From a bacterium (GTDB lineage Bacteria; Zhuqueibacterota; Zhuqueibacteria; Residuimicrobiales; Oceaniaggregativiventaceae): a DNA stretch of 64,000 nucleotides. The stretch covers positions 558,001 to 622,000 of the forward strand of contig JAKQNP010000002.1 of assembly GCA_029565675.1 (NCBI GenBank), read 5' to 3'. The position numbers and the translations under genes are program-made. Numbering within the stretch: position 1 is the stretch's first letter; each line of letters opens with the position of its first letter. Shown here one piece after another: positions 8,203 through 15,847 of the stretch. The notes under the pieces are model-generated. The model worked only from the letters and a program-made list of their open reading frames with translations. It was not told the origin of the DNA and ran no database searches.

Positions 8203-9363
8203 ATGTTGCTTGGAATCCCAAAAGAAATCATGCCGCAAGAAAATCGGGTTGCCGCCCTTCCCGAAAACATCGCAAAATATAAGACAATGGGCTTTGACGT
8301 AATTGTCGAGACGAATGCAGGCGCTGGCGTGTTTCATTTTGACGAGGAGTATAAAAAAGCCGGTGCACAAATCGCCAGCGATGCAAAGACTGTTTATGAT
8401 AAGGCGGATATCATTCTAAAGGTCAAAGAGCCGATATTAAACGAAAAAACTGGCGTTCACGAAATTGATATGCTGAGAAAAGGGCAATTTCTTGTGACTT
8501 TTTTACACCCGGCCGCTCCGACAAACCACGATATGGTGAAAAAACTGCGCGATAAAGGCGTGACCTCTTTTACAATGGATGGCATTCCGCGAATATCCCG
8601 GGCACAACAAATGGATGCTCTGACTTCCATGAGCACCATCACCGGCTACAAGTCGGTGGTCATTGCGGCAAACCAATTTTCACGAATGATCCCGATGATC
8701 GGCACTTCCATCGGCGTGACCAAGCCGGCGAGCGTCCTGGTGATCGGAACCGGGGTTGTCGGTTTGCAGGCAATCGCAACGGCCAAGCGCATGGGCAGTA
8801 CCGTCAAGGCTGTGGATATCCGGCCGGAGGCGCGCAAAGAAGCTGAGTCCCTGGGTGTGAAAACCGTTGGATTCGATATCCCTGCCGAGGTTGCCATCGG
8901 TGAAGGCGGATATGCCAAGGCTTTGCCGTCAGAATGGATTGCCAAGGAACGGGCGGCGATCGATCAGGCGGTCGTGGAAGCGGATATCATCATCCTCAGC
9001 GCCCTGGTGCCCAGCGAGGTTGCTCCCATTCTGATCACGGAGGACATGATCAAACGCATGAAAGCCGGCTCGGTTATCATCGATGTTTCTATCGATCAAG
9101 GTGGGAATTGCGCGATGACTGTCCCCGGTCGCCAGACGGTTGCTCACCATGTGCACATTTGTGGAATCAAGAATATACCTGGCTCGGTTCCGGTCCATTC
9201 CTCATGGATGTATTCTCATAATATGTACTATTACATCGAAAATTTGTTCAAGGGTGGTCTGGGTTCGTTCAATATAGATGACGAGATCATCTCCCATACC
9301 ATTGTGACACATGCCGGGAAGATTTATCACAAAGGCGTCTTGAAAGCCATGGGAAATTCCTAA
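8203..9363 (+). CDS. pntAA: NAD(P) transhydrogenase subunit alpha part 1 (NAD(H)-binding domain I)
   Basis: A 386-residue soluble domain I of proton-translocating transhydrogenase, which binds NAD(H) and passes hydride to NADP+ bound on PntB. Family marks are GIPKEIMPQENRVAALPE at residues 4-21, the RISRAQQMDALTSM signature at 130-143 and the dinucleotide loop GTGVVG at 182-187. The ATG at 8203 follows AAAGGAAAGGAAC; the open frame upstream (from 8029) reads as non-protein and is taken as leader. The protein ends after domain I, so the transmembrane part is encoded separately by the next gene. This split three-subunit layout is known from Rhodospirillum-type enzymes. The complex uses proton-motive force to make NADPH. 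Confidence 0.95.
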   Translation: MLLGIPKEIMPQENRVAALPENIAKYKTMGFDVIVETNAGAGVFHFDEEYKKAGAQIASDAKTVYDKADIILKVKEPILNEKTGVHEIDMLRKGQFLVTFLHPAAPTNHDMVKKLRDKGVTSFTMDGIPRISRAQQMDALTSMSTITGYKSVVIAANQFSRMIPMIGTSIGVTKPASVLVIGTGVVGLQAIATAKRMGSTVKAVDIRPEARKEAESLGVKTVGFDIPAEVAIGEGGYAKALPSEWIAKERAAIDQAVVEADIIILSALVPSEVAPILITEDMIKRMKAGSVIIDVSIDQGGNCAMTVPGRQTVAHHVHICGIKNIPGSVPVHSSWMYSHNMYYYIENLFKGGLGSFNIDDEIISHTIVTHAGKIYHKGVLKAMGNS

Positions 9364-9385
9364 GAGCAAAGCTGGAGAAGCGCAA

Positions 9386-9685
9386 ATGACCAATGTTCTC
9401 GTATTATTTGGCGCTGTGATTTTCCCATTCGTGGTGGGATATATCTTGATTTCACGCGTGCCGCAACTCTTGCATACACCGCTGATGTCCGGTGCAAATG
9501 CGATCTCTGGAATTACGATTATCGGTGCCATGTTGATTGCCGGTCGCGAAGGCGGAAATTTCGGCTATCTCCTTGGCATGATTGCGGTAGTCTTTGCCAC
9601 CATCAATGTGGTTGGGGGATTTTTGGTGACTGACCGTATGTTGCAGATGTTCAAGAAAAAGGGAAACAAGAATCCCCAGGAATAA
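9386..9685 (+). CDS. pntAB: NAD(P) transhydrogenase subunit alpha part 2 (membrane domain)
   Basis: A 99-residue protein with three hydrophobic helices (about 3-22, 35-52 and 60-80) and the family segments PLMSGANAISGITIIGA and NVVGGFLVTDRMLQMFK. It is the small membrane subunit that forms part of the proton channel with PntB. It starts 22 bases after pntAA and ends 36 bases before pntB, which fits a single operon and a stoichiometric complex in the cytoplasmic membrane. Confidence 0.95.
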   Translation: MTNVLVLFGAVIFPFVVGYILISRVPQLLHTPLMSGANAISGITIIGAMLIAGREGGNFGYLLGMIAVVFATINVVGGFLVTDRMLQMFKKKGNKNPQE

Positions 9686-9721
9686 GCAAGCGACTCAACC
9701 ACCAGACAAGAGAGAAGATTC

Positions 9722-11140
9722 ATGGAGATATCCTTATCGGCCATCGGTTTTGCCCATCTTCTGGCAGCAGGGCTCTTTGTTCTCGGCCTTCGTTTCTTGA
9801 GCTCACCGACCACTGCGCGGCGCGGCAATATGCTGGCCGCCATCGCAATGCTGATCGCCATTGTCGCAACTTTTCTAGACCGACAAATTGTCGATTTCAC
9901 TTCGATTTTGCTAGCGATTGCGATTGGTACGATCATTGGTGCCTTTTCTGCGCGATTGGTCAAAATGACCTCGATGCCTCAGATGGTTGCCATCTTTAAC
10001 GGTTTCGGAGGCGGTGCTTCTGCTTTGGTCGCCTTGGCTGAATTCCAACGTCTGAGCGTTCAGGCACAACTTCCCTTGCCGGTCACTGTCACCACGCTGC
10101 TGAGCGTCCTGATTGGAGCAGTAACTTTTAGCGGCAGCATGGTGGCCTTTGGCAAGCTGCAGGGTTTGATGCATGGTGCGCCAATCACTTCTCGGCTGCA
10201 AAAATGGCTGAATATTTTTTTGCTGCTGGTTGTGCTGGTGTTGATGTTTTTGATCATCGGATCCGCACCGAGCCATGCTCTCTTTGTCATTCTCACTGTC
10301 GTCGCTCTGATTTTTGGCGTGGCATTGGTAATTCCTGTCGGCGGTGCGGATATGCCGGTGGTCATTTCGTTGCTCAATTCTTTTTCCGGTTTGGCTGCCT
10401 GTGCAACTGGATTTGTGGTTGGCAACAATATCCTCATGTTTGCGGGTGCTCTCGTTGGTGCGGCGGGGTTGATCCTGACCCAGATTATGTGCAAAGCGAT
10501 GAACCGCAGCCTGGCGCGAATCTTTATTCCGCGCCAAGCGATCCAGGCTGAAAAAGCATTGCATGATGCAAGCGGCGGTGTGTCAGAGTCCAGCGCTGCA
10601 AAGAGCGACAACAAACCGCAAATCGATCCGCTTGCTGCTGCAGTGCAGACGCTGTCCGCAGCAAAAAGTGTCATCTTTGTACCTGGCTATGGAATGGCGC
10701 TTGCCCAGGCACAATTTAAGGTGGTGGAATTGGCGAATCTGCTGGAGAAGAAAGGTGCAACGGTGAATTTCGCTGTTCATCCGATCGCCGGCAGGATGCC
10801 CGGCCATATGCATGTCCTGCTTGCCGAGGCAGAGGTTGATTATGACAAGTTGCGCGAAATGGATTCGATCAATCCAGAATTCAAGAACACGGATGCAGTA
10901 ATTGTGGTTGGCGCTTGCGATGTCATCAATCCATCCGCGACGGAGGTGGAGAATACACCGATATCGGGTATGCCGATTCTGGCGGCCAGAGACGCAAAGA
11001 GCATCATCGTCTGCAATTACGATGACAAGCCGGGTTATTCCGGAGTGGAAAATCCGATCTACCAGGATGCCAAAACCATCTGTCTATGGGGTGATGCCAA
11101 GGACACCATTTCGCAATTGATCACTTCTTTTTCAGGATAA
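9722..11140 (+). CDS. pntB: NAD(P) transhydrogenase subunit beta
   Basis: A 472-residue protein. The N-terminal two thirds hold many membrane helices forming domain II, including the conserved loop FNGFGGGASALVALAEF. After a low-complexity linker near residues 280-305 comes the soluble domain III that binds NADP(H): FVPGYGMALAQAQ near 318-330 and AGRMPGHMHVLLAEAEVDYD, followed by VVGACDVINP. All expected landmarks are present, so the enzyme looks functional. SD AGAGAGAAG precedes the ATG. A hairpin with a T-run follows 26 bases after the stop and should end the operon. Confidence 0.95.
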   Translation: MEISLSAIGFAHLLAAGLFVLGLRFLSSPTTARRGNMLAAIAMLIAIVATFLDRQIVDFTSILLAIAIGTIIGAFSARLVKMTSMPQMVAIFNGFGGGASALVALAEFQRLSVQAQLPLPVTVTTLLSVLIGAVTFSGSMVAFGKLQGLMHGAPITSRLQKWLNIFLLLVVLVLMFLIIGSAPSHALFVILTVVALIFGVALVIPVGGADMPVVISLLNSFSGLAACATGFVVGNNILMFAGALVGAAGLILTQIMCKAMNRSLARIFIPRQAIQAEKALHDASGGVSESSAAKSDNKPQIDPLAAAVQTLSAAKSVIFVPGYGMALAQAQFKVVELANLLEKKGATVNFAVHPIAGRMPGHMHVLLAEAEVDYDKLREMDSINPEFKNTDAVIVVGACDVINPSATEVENTPISGMPILAARDAKSIIVCNYDDKPGYSGVENPIYQDAKTICLWGDAKDTISQLITSFSG

Positions 11141-11165
11141 AAATTCGCTTATAAATGTTGATTGC

Positions 11166-11208
11166 TGGCAGCAATTGGGCAATTGGTCTGATTGGCTGCC
11201 ATTTTTTT
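11166..11208 (+). terminator. rho-independent terminator after pntB
   Basis: The stem TGGCAGC / GCTGCCA (11166-11172 and 11195-11201) is followed at once by seven T residues (11202-11208). The 22-base loop can itself pair through repeated CAATTG. Confidence 0.65.
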
Positions 11209-11348
11209 ATCGGGTTATTTGCAGGATTGATGACAGGCCGGAAGATGGCGAAGCTGCCCCAGTCCGCGCAAAGGATCACCCGTATAGGGTTGTCCAGCAC
11301 CGTTCTCTTTTCCCTCAAATCCATGTAGTTGAACTGCAATCGGTTGTA

Positions 11349-11488
11349 CCCAGATTCGGTGTTAACCGAATTAAAAATCATTCGATCACTTATTCCTTAT
11401 GTGGTTGCACAAATGGCGGTCTTAACCCTCTGTGTATTGCAATCAGATTGATTTTCTGCGAGATTCGGTGCGCAGCACCAGATCCGGG
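11349..11488 (+). mobile_element. 140-bp MITE-like element, copy 1
   Basis: Copy 1 of a three-copy family (others at 53164 and 59391). It begins CCCAGATTCGG and ends in a hairpin followed by CCGGG; the ends are inverted repeats of each other. Just inside the left end is a hairpin GATTCGGT-GTTA-ACCGAAT. It is flanked by TGTA on both sides (left flank 11345-11348, right flank 11489-11492), read as a target-site duplication that has lost or changed one base compared with the 5-bp duplications of the other two copies. It carries no gene. Confidence 0.8.
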
Positions 11489-11756
11489 TGTATTAATTGC
11501 ACTGCAATTGCGGCCAGGACGCACGCTTTCAGCCCATTGATCCCGATGCGGCTATTGTGCTGTTTGAGGTGCACAAGTTCGTTTGTTGAAATTGACCGCA
11601 CTCGTGGGCAGAGACGATGAGCAGCGAACAAGGATTTTATTTGCATTCTTGCCAGCGATTTCGTTCTTTGTGTTGGTGAGCAAAGAATTTGTTGACTGCA
11701 CAACCTGTGCAAATTTTACCTGGGCAAGAAACTGCATGAATTCGAAGGGATAAAAA

Positions 11757-12842
11757 ATGAGTCTGCCGATGTGCGATCTGCACTGCGACACGGCTACGCG
11801 CATCGTACTGGGAGTTGATCTGTGCGATGCAAGTCTGGAAGTCAACTTGCCGGCAATGCGCCGCGGAAACGTGCTCCTGCAGGTTTTTGCTTTTTATATT
11901 CCTCCGTCTTTTCCCGTCGGATTTCGTTTTGCCACCGTGGCCAAAATGATCGAAAAATTTCGCGTTCAAATTGAGCCTTATAGTGATGAAATAGCGATTG
12001 CCACCTCTGCAGACCAGATCATGGCGAATGTTCGAAAAGGACGAATCTCAGCGGTTCTGGCGGTGGAAAACGGCAATGCGATTGAAAATGATCTGCGCAA
12101 TTTGGAAAAATTCCACGATTTGGGAGTCCGCCTGCTCACCCTTATTCACGCCAAAAGCAACGATTGGGCCATCTCATCAAATGACAGCGCACCTGCATTT
12201 GACGGCCTCACCGATTTTGGCGGCGATGTGGTAAGAGTGCTGAACGATCTGGGTATGATCATCGACCTTTCCCACGCTCACGATCGAACTGCAGCACGGG
12301 TTCTGGAATTGTCCGCCAAACCGGTGGTTGCCAGCCATTCCTGCGTGCATGCACTCTGTCCAGTCCCGCGCAATCTGCGCGATGAATTGATCGAGGGTAT
12401 CGGTTCTTCGGGGGGAGTGATCGGCATCAATCTCTTCCCCTCTTTTCTCGATATCGGGTATCACCGGTTTGCGACAGCCCGAGGCGGGGAATTGTTCGAT
12501 GAACTCAGCCGCCGCGAGCGCCAGGCAGGTACCGATGTCGCGGAGATCGATCGTTTGTTTCAGGAGTTCAAGGTGCATTTTCAAAAGGTCGCGCCCAACA
12601 CCGAGGTTGGGCTGGCACGGGTCATTGATCACATCGATTATATCGCTTCGCGTTTCGGCGACGACAGGGTGACGCTGGGATCGGATTTTGACGGCTTGCC
12701 GATCTTGCCGGTCGGCGTGCACGACTGCGGTGCCTATGCTGAACTCGTGCAACTGATGATTTCACGAGGTTATCCGGAACAGAGACTGCAAAAAATCTGT
12801 TGGGACAACTTTGTGCGCGTTTTTCGTTCCTGCTGCGGCTGA
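11757..12842 (+). CDS. membrane dipeptidase (peptidase family M19)
   Basis: A 361-residue dipeptidase of the renal-dipeptidase type, a dinuclear zinc TIM barrel that cleaves dipeptides, often D-amino-acid-containing. Metal-binding and active-site landmarks are DLHCDT at residues 8-13, the bridging Glu in AVLAVENGNAIE, HAKSNDWA, DLSHAHDRTAA, VVASHSCVHALCPVPRNL and LGSDFDG near the end. There is no signal peptide, so a cytoplasmic role in peptide or peptidoglycan-peptide recycling is likely. The ATG at 11757 has AAGGGA upstream. A 223-bp gap separates it from the pterin operon. Confidence 0.9.
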   Translation: MSLPMCDLHCDTATRIVLGVDLCDASLEVNLPAMRRGNVLLQVFAFYIPPSFPVGFRFATVAKMIEKFRVQIEPYSDEIAIATSADQIMANVRKGRISAVLAVENGNAIENDLRNLEKFHDLGVRLLTLIHAKSNDWAISSNDSAPAFDGLTDFGGDVVRVLNDLGMIIDLSHAHDRTAARVLELSAKPVVASHSCVHALCPVPRNLRDELIEGIGSSGGVIGINLFPSFLDIGYHRFATARGGELFDELSRRERQAGTDVAEIDRLFQEFKVHFQKVAPNTEVGLARVIDHIDYIASRFGDDRVTLGSDFDGLPILPVGVHDCGAYAELVQLMISRGYPEQRLQKICWDNFVRVFRSCCG

Positions 12843-13065
12843 TCGATGTGTCGGACAACAGGATGACGTACGCCTGGTTATTGACTCAATCGAGATCAAG
12901 AGTTGAAGAGATCCGGCGGCAAGGGCGATGTGGCGGAGACTCGAGGATTAAACTGTCGATCTATTTTGTTGCCTGCATTGTCCAGAGCAACAATCGATAG
13001 GGGAATCGAGGTGATCCCCCGGAATCGGTATAATCGCTTTATCATCAATGGCAAAGGAAACATCG

Positions 13066-13479
13066 ATGGCAACAGTCTATGTCACTCGTCAACTCCATTT
13101 CAGTGCTGCGCATCGCTTGCATTGCGATAAACTCGATCCACAGACCAATATCAAAATCTATGGTATGTGCAACAACCCCAGAGGACATGGACACAACTAT
13201 GATCTTGAGGTCACCGTGCGCGGAGAGCCTGATCCGTTGACTGGAATGGTCATCGACCTCAAGGAGCTCAAAGAGATCGTGGCCCGCGAGGTGATCGATC
13301 AGGTCGATCACCGTTATCTCAATGAAGATGTCGATTTTTTGCGCGGTGTTGTACCGACTGCAGAAAACCTGGCGGTTGCATTCTGGCGAATTTTGCAGGA
13401 CAAATTTCCCGGGGCTGAACTTTATGAAATCAAGCTCTATGAAACCCCGCGCAATATGGCGGTTTATCGAGGAGAATAA
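13066..13479 (+). CDS. 6-pyruvoyl-tetrahydropterin synthase (PTPS/QueD family), PTPS-like
   Basis: A 137-residue T-fold enzyme. Zinc ligands are His16, His41 and His43 ([14 protein letters not shown]). The catalytic residues are Cys35 in [12 protein letters not shown] and the Asp81-His82 pair, and Glu126 in YETPRN anchors the pterin. From memory the segment [17 protein letters not shown] and the ending VYRGE are closer to animal PTPS than to E. coli QueD. The start at 13066 has AAAGGAAA at the right distance; an ATG 18 bases upstream lacks one. GTP cyclohydrolase I follows after 2 bases and a sepiapterin-reductase-like SDR after that, which favours 6-pyruvoyl-tetrahydropterin for biopterin over the queuosine branch, although QueD activity cannot be excluded. 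Confidence 0.85.
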   Translation: MATVYVTRQLHFSAAHRLHCDKLDPQTNIKIYGMCNNPRGHGHNYDLEVTVRGEPDPLTGMVIDLKELKEIVAREVIDQVDHRYLNEDVDFLRGVVPTAENLAVAFWRILQDKFPGAELYEIKLYETPRNMAVYRGE

Positions 13480-13481
13480 AA

Positions 13482-14042
13482 ATGGAAACGCGTATACAGC
13501 AGCTGGTGCGAGAATTGTTGGTCGAATTGGGAGAAGATCCGGAGCGTGAGGGGTTGCGGCGCACACCCAGCAGGATGGATAACGCCTATCGCTATTTGAC
13601 CAAAGGTTACAAGGCCGACTTGAAGACCATTTTAAACGATGCGATCTTTTATGAAGAGTGCAACGAGATGGTTATTGTGCGCAACATCGAATATTACAGT
13701 TTGTGCGAGCACCACTTGTTGCCGTTTTATGGTCAGTGCCATGTTGCGTATCTGCCCAACAAAAAAATAATCGGTTTGAGCAAAATTCCGCGCATCGTTG
13801 ATATGTACTCGCGCCGTTTGCAGGTGCAAGAGAGGCTGACGAATCAAATCGCCAACACCTTGTGGGAGGTGCTCGAACCTTTCGGTGTGGCTGTGGTTAT
13901 GGACGGCAAACATTTGTGTATGATGATGCGGGGAGTGGAAAAGCAAAACAGCTTGATGACCTCAAGCGCCATGCTGGGCGCCTTTCAAAAAGAGCGGATG
14001 ACGCGGATGGAATTTTTGAGTTTGATCAACAAAAGGGAATGA
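13482..14042 (+). CDS. folE: GTP cyclohydrolase I
   Basis: A 186-residue type IA enzyme that converts GTP to 7,8-dihydroneopterin triphosphate. The zinc ligands Cys75, His78 and Cys146 are all present in [12 protein letters not shown] and [12 protein letters not shown]. The signature [25 protein letters not shown] is nearly perfect. SD GAGGAGAAT spans the end of the preceding PTPS gene. The gene overlaps the start region of the following SDR, so PTPS, GCH1 and SDR should be translated together. Alone it would be assigned to folate synthesis; its partners here point to tetrahydrobiopterin. Confidence 0.95.
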   Translation: METRIQQLVRELLVELGEDPEREGLRRTPSRMDNAYRYLTKGYKADLKTILNDAIFYEECNEMVIVRNIEYYSLCEHHLLPFYGQCHVAYLPNKKIIGLSKIPRIVDMYSRRLQVQERLTNQIANTLWEVLEPFGVAVVMDGKHLCMMMRGVEKQNSLMTSSAMLGAFQKERMTRMEFLSLINKRE

Positions 14043-14044
14043 AA

Positions 14045-14758
14045 ATGACAGAGAAAGCTGACAAGATCATCTGGATCACCGGCAGCGGCCGCGGCATCGG
14101 CCGTGAGACTGCCCTTAATCTGGCCAGGCGGGGACAGCGGGTGGTCATCAGCAGCCGGACACAAAGCGATTTGGATGCGGTTATCCACGAGGCCGGACCG
14201 ACTGGTGCAAAGTTGATGGCGCAAGTCTGCGATGTCACCGATACAGAGGGTGTTGCCCGGTTGGTACGGAAAGTGGAAAAGAGTTGGGGCCCGATCGACG
14301 TGTTGGTAAACAACGCAGGTGTTGCTGTTTTTAAAAAACTTGTCAATACCAGTTTGGAAGAGTGGGAAAAAATGATGGCGACCAATGCCGGTTCAGCGTT
14401 CCTGTGCACCGCAGCGGTTTTGCCGGGGATGATTGCACGACAGCGAGGCCAGATTATCAATGTGATTTCAGTGGCCGGCCGCCAGCCATTTTACAATTCG
14501 GGTGCCTATTGTGCGTCCAAATATGCGATGAAGGGATTCAACGATGTTTTGCGGCTGGAGACGAGGAAACACGGCATCCAGGTCACCGCTTTCATGCCAG
14601 GTGCGACCGATACATCGATTTGGGGAAGCTCAAATGCAGATCGGCAAAAGATGATGAAAGCTGCAGAGGTTGCACAAACCCTTGCCGACCTCTGCTGCAC
14701 GCCTCCCTCGCTTATGGTTGAAGAAGTGGTTATGCGGCCGATCGGCGGTGATCTTTAG
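14045..14758 (+). CDS. short-chain dehydrogenase, candidate sepiapterin reductase
   Basis: A 237-residue classical SDR. The NADP-binding loop TGSGRGIGR is at residues 12-20, NNAG at 89-92, Ser142, and YCASK (Tyr155, Lys159). The C-terminal VEEVVMRPIGGDL closely resembles what I recall of Chlorobium tepidum sepiapterin reductase (VEE..LRP..GD). With PTPS and GCH1 directly upstream, the expected reaction is NADPH-dependent reduction of 6-pyruvoyl-tetrahydropterin to tetrahydrobiopterin, possibly the threo isomer as in Chlorobium. The ATG at 14045 has AAAGGG 7 bases upstream; the ATG at 14039 overlaps the folE stop and is less likely. General SDR activity on other carbonyls remains possible. Confidence 0.8.
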   Translation: MTEKADKIIWITGSGRGIGRETALNLARRGQRVVISSRTQSDLDAVIHEAGPTGAKLMAQVCDVTDTEGVARLVRKVEKSWGPIDVLVNNAGVAVFKKLVNTSLEEWEKMMATNAGSAFLCTAAVLPGMIARQRGQIINVISVAGRQPFYNSGAYCASKYAMKGFNDVLRLETRKHGIQVTAFMPGATDTSIWGSSNADRQKMMKAAEVAQTLADLCCTPPSLMVEEVVMRPIGGDL

Positions 14759-14791
14759 CATGAACCTGCTCAGCATTTAAAGGAGAATGCC

Positions 14792-15481
14792 ATGCTCAAG
14801 TTGACCTATTTGGGCCATTCCGCCTTTCTCTTGACCGATACTCAACACCATCTGCTTTTCGATCCGTTTTTAACCGGCAATCCGCTGGCGCCGGTGCAGG
14901 CGGAAGCGATCAAGGCAGATTATGTGCTGCTCACTCATGGACATGGCGACCACAGCGCTGATGCCATCGCCATCGCCAAACGCCATTCCGCCACTTTGAT
15001 CGCACCTTATGAACTGGCGATCTATTGTCAAAAAAAGGGGTGCAAGGTGCATCCGATGGGTATAGGCGGTGCCCATGTTTTTGATTTCGGCCGTGTCAAA
15101 CTGACCATCGCTCATCATGGCTCAGGAATAGATCTGGGAGGAGAAACGCTCGCTTATGTGGGCAGTCCCTGCGGCTACTTGGTGACCCTTGCCGGGAAAA
15201 CCATCTATCATGCGGGTGATACAGGTTTGTTCAGCGATATGAAATTGATCGGTGAGATGAATCGCATCGATGTTGCCTTGTTGCCGATCGGCGACAACTA
15301 TACGATGGGGATCGATGATGCCGTCAAAGCGGTCGAATTGCTCAATCCAGGTCTGGCGATACCCATGCATTTCAATACTTTTTCAGTAATTGAATCTGAT
15401 CCACAAGAATTCGTCGACAAGGTTAAAGCACAAGGACAGCAAGCGCGCTATCTCTTGATCGGTGAAGAAATTCTTCTTTGA
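14792..15481 (+). CDS. UPF0173 metal-dependent hydrolase (metallo-beta-lactamase fold)
   Basis: A 229-residue protein of the YtkL/UPF0173 family. The metal site is seen in LLTHGHGDHSADA (about 47-59), then AHHGSGID, the ligand Asp in YHAGDTGLFSD, and AIPMHFNTF near the C-terminus. The length and the N-terminus LTYLGHSAFLL are typical. The substrate is unknown for the family. SD AAAGGAGAAT precedes the ATG. It lies 33 bases after the biopterin SDR and may be the last gene of that operon. Confidence 0.9.
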   Translation: MLKLTYLGHSAFLLTDTQHHLLFDPFLTGNPLAPVQAEAIKADYVLLTHGHGDHSADAIAIAKRHSATLIAPYELAIYCQKKGCKVHPMGIGGAHVFDFGRVKLTIAHHGSGIDLGGETLAYVGSPCGYLVTLAGKTIYHAGDTGLFSDMKLIGEMNRIDVALLPIGDNYTMGIDDAVKAVELLNPGLAIPMHFNTFSVIESDPQEFVDKVKAQGQQARYLLIGEEILL

Positions 15482-15847
15482 CTGCCAGTGTTGTGTTCCA
15501 GTCCCTGGTGTTGTTTGTTGCACCCGTCATCATCCGTCCCGGCATCCATTTGTGCACCCGGAATTGCCTGTCCCCCAGGAAGGTCAAAGAAATATCTTGC
15601 TTCCGTAAGAATAAATTTTTAAACTATTTCTATTTCATTGCTGACTGCATAGGGTCCAGATTTGCAGAGCGGAGAGCGATATCCTCCCCACTTGCTGTCG
15701 ATGTTGCTCTATCGCTGTGATCGACGGGCGATGTGGTGTGATGCATGAAATCCAAGTCTGAGTGGCTTGGCTCGTTGGTCGTGTGCAGGCGGCATTGGTT
15801 TGTGTTCCATGGTTCAATATCGCTTTTTTTAGGGTTGTGAGGAAAAT
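15482..15847. other. 366-bp intergenic region before the S55 peptidase gene
   Basis: It holds one promoter candidate (15597-15625) and a leader of about 215 bases. The short open frame at 15478-15720 reads as noise. No hairpin or repeat stands out. Confidence 0.4.
15597..15625 (+). promoter_or_regulatory. candidate promoter for the S55 peptidase gene
   Basis: TTGCTT, 17 bases, TAAACT, in the most AT-rich part of the gap. The -10 departs from the TANNTT form at one position. Confidence 0.35.

Larger units (their letters stand above)
11141..11756. other. 616-bp intergenic region after pntB
   Basis: It contains the pntB terminator (11166-11208), copy 1 of the 140-bp mobile repeat (11349-11488) and, near the M19 gene, a short inverted repeat TGCACA-ACC-TGTGCA (11697-11711) that could be an operator. 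The apparent open frames here run through the repeat and are not credible genes. No TTG-N17-TANNTT promoter was found for the M19 gene. Confidence 0.5.

Noticed and set aside
11175-11540. Open frame through MITE copy 1 (FGVNRIKNHS...)
   Set aside because: The same peptide appears from the other repeat copies; it is the repeat, not a gene.
13029-13034. TATAAT 31 bases before the PTPS start as a promoter
   Set aside because: A -35 at proper spacing (TCGAGG) is poor; it does not fit the form of the other candidates.
15478-15720. 80-codon frame before the S55 peptidase
   Set aside because: It begins inside the UPF0173 stop, has no SD and overlaps the promoter candidate.
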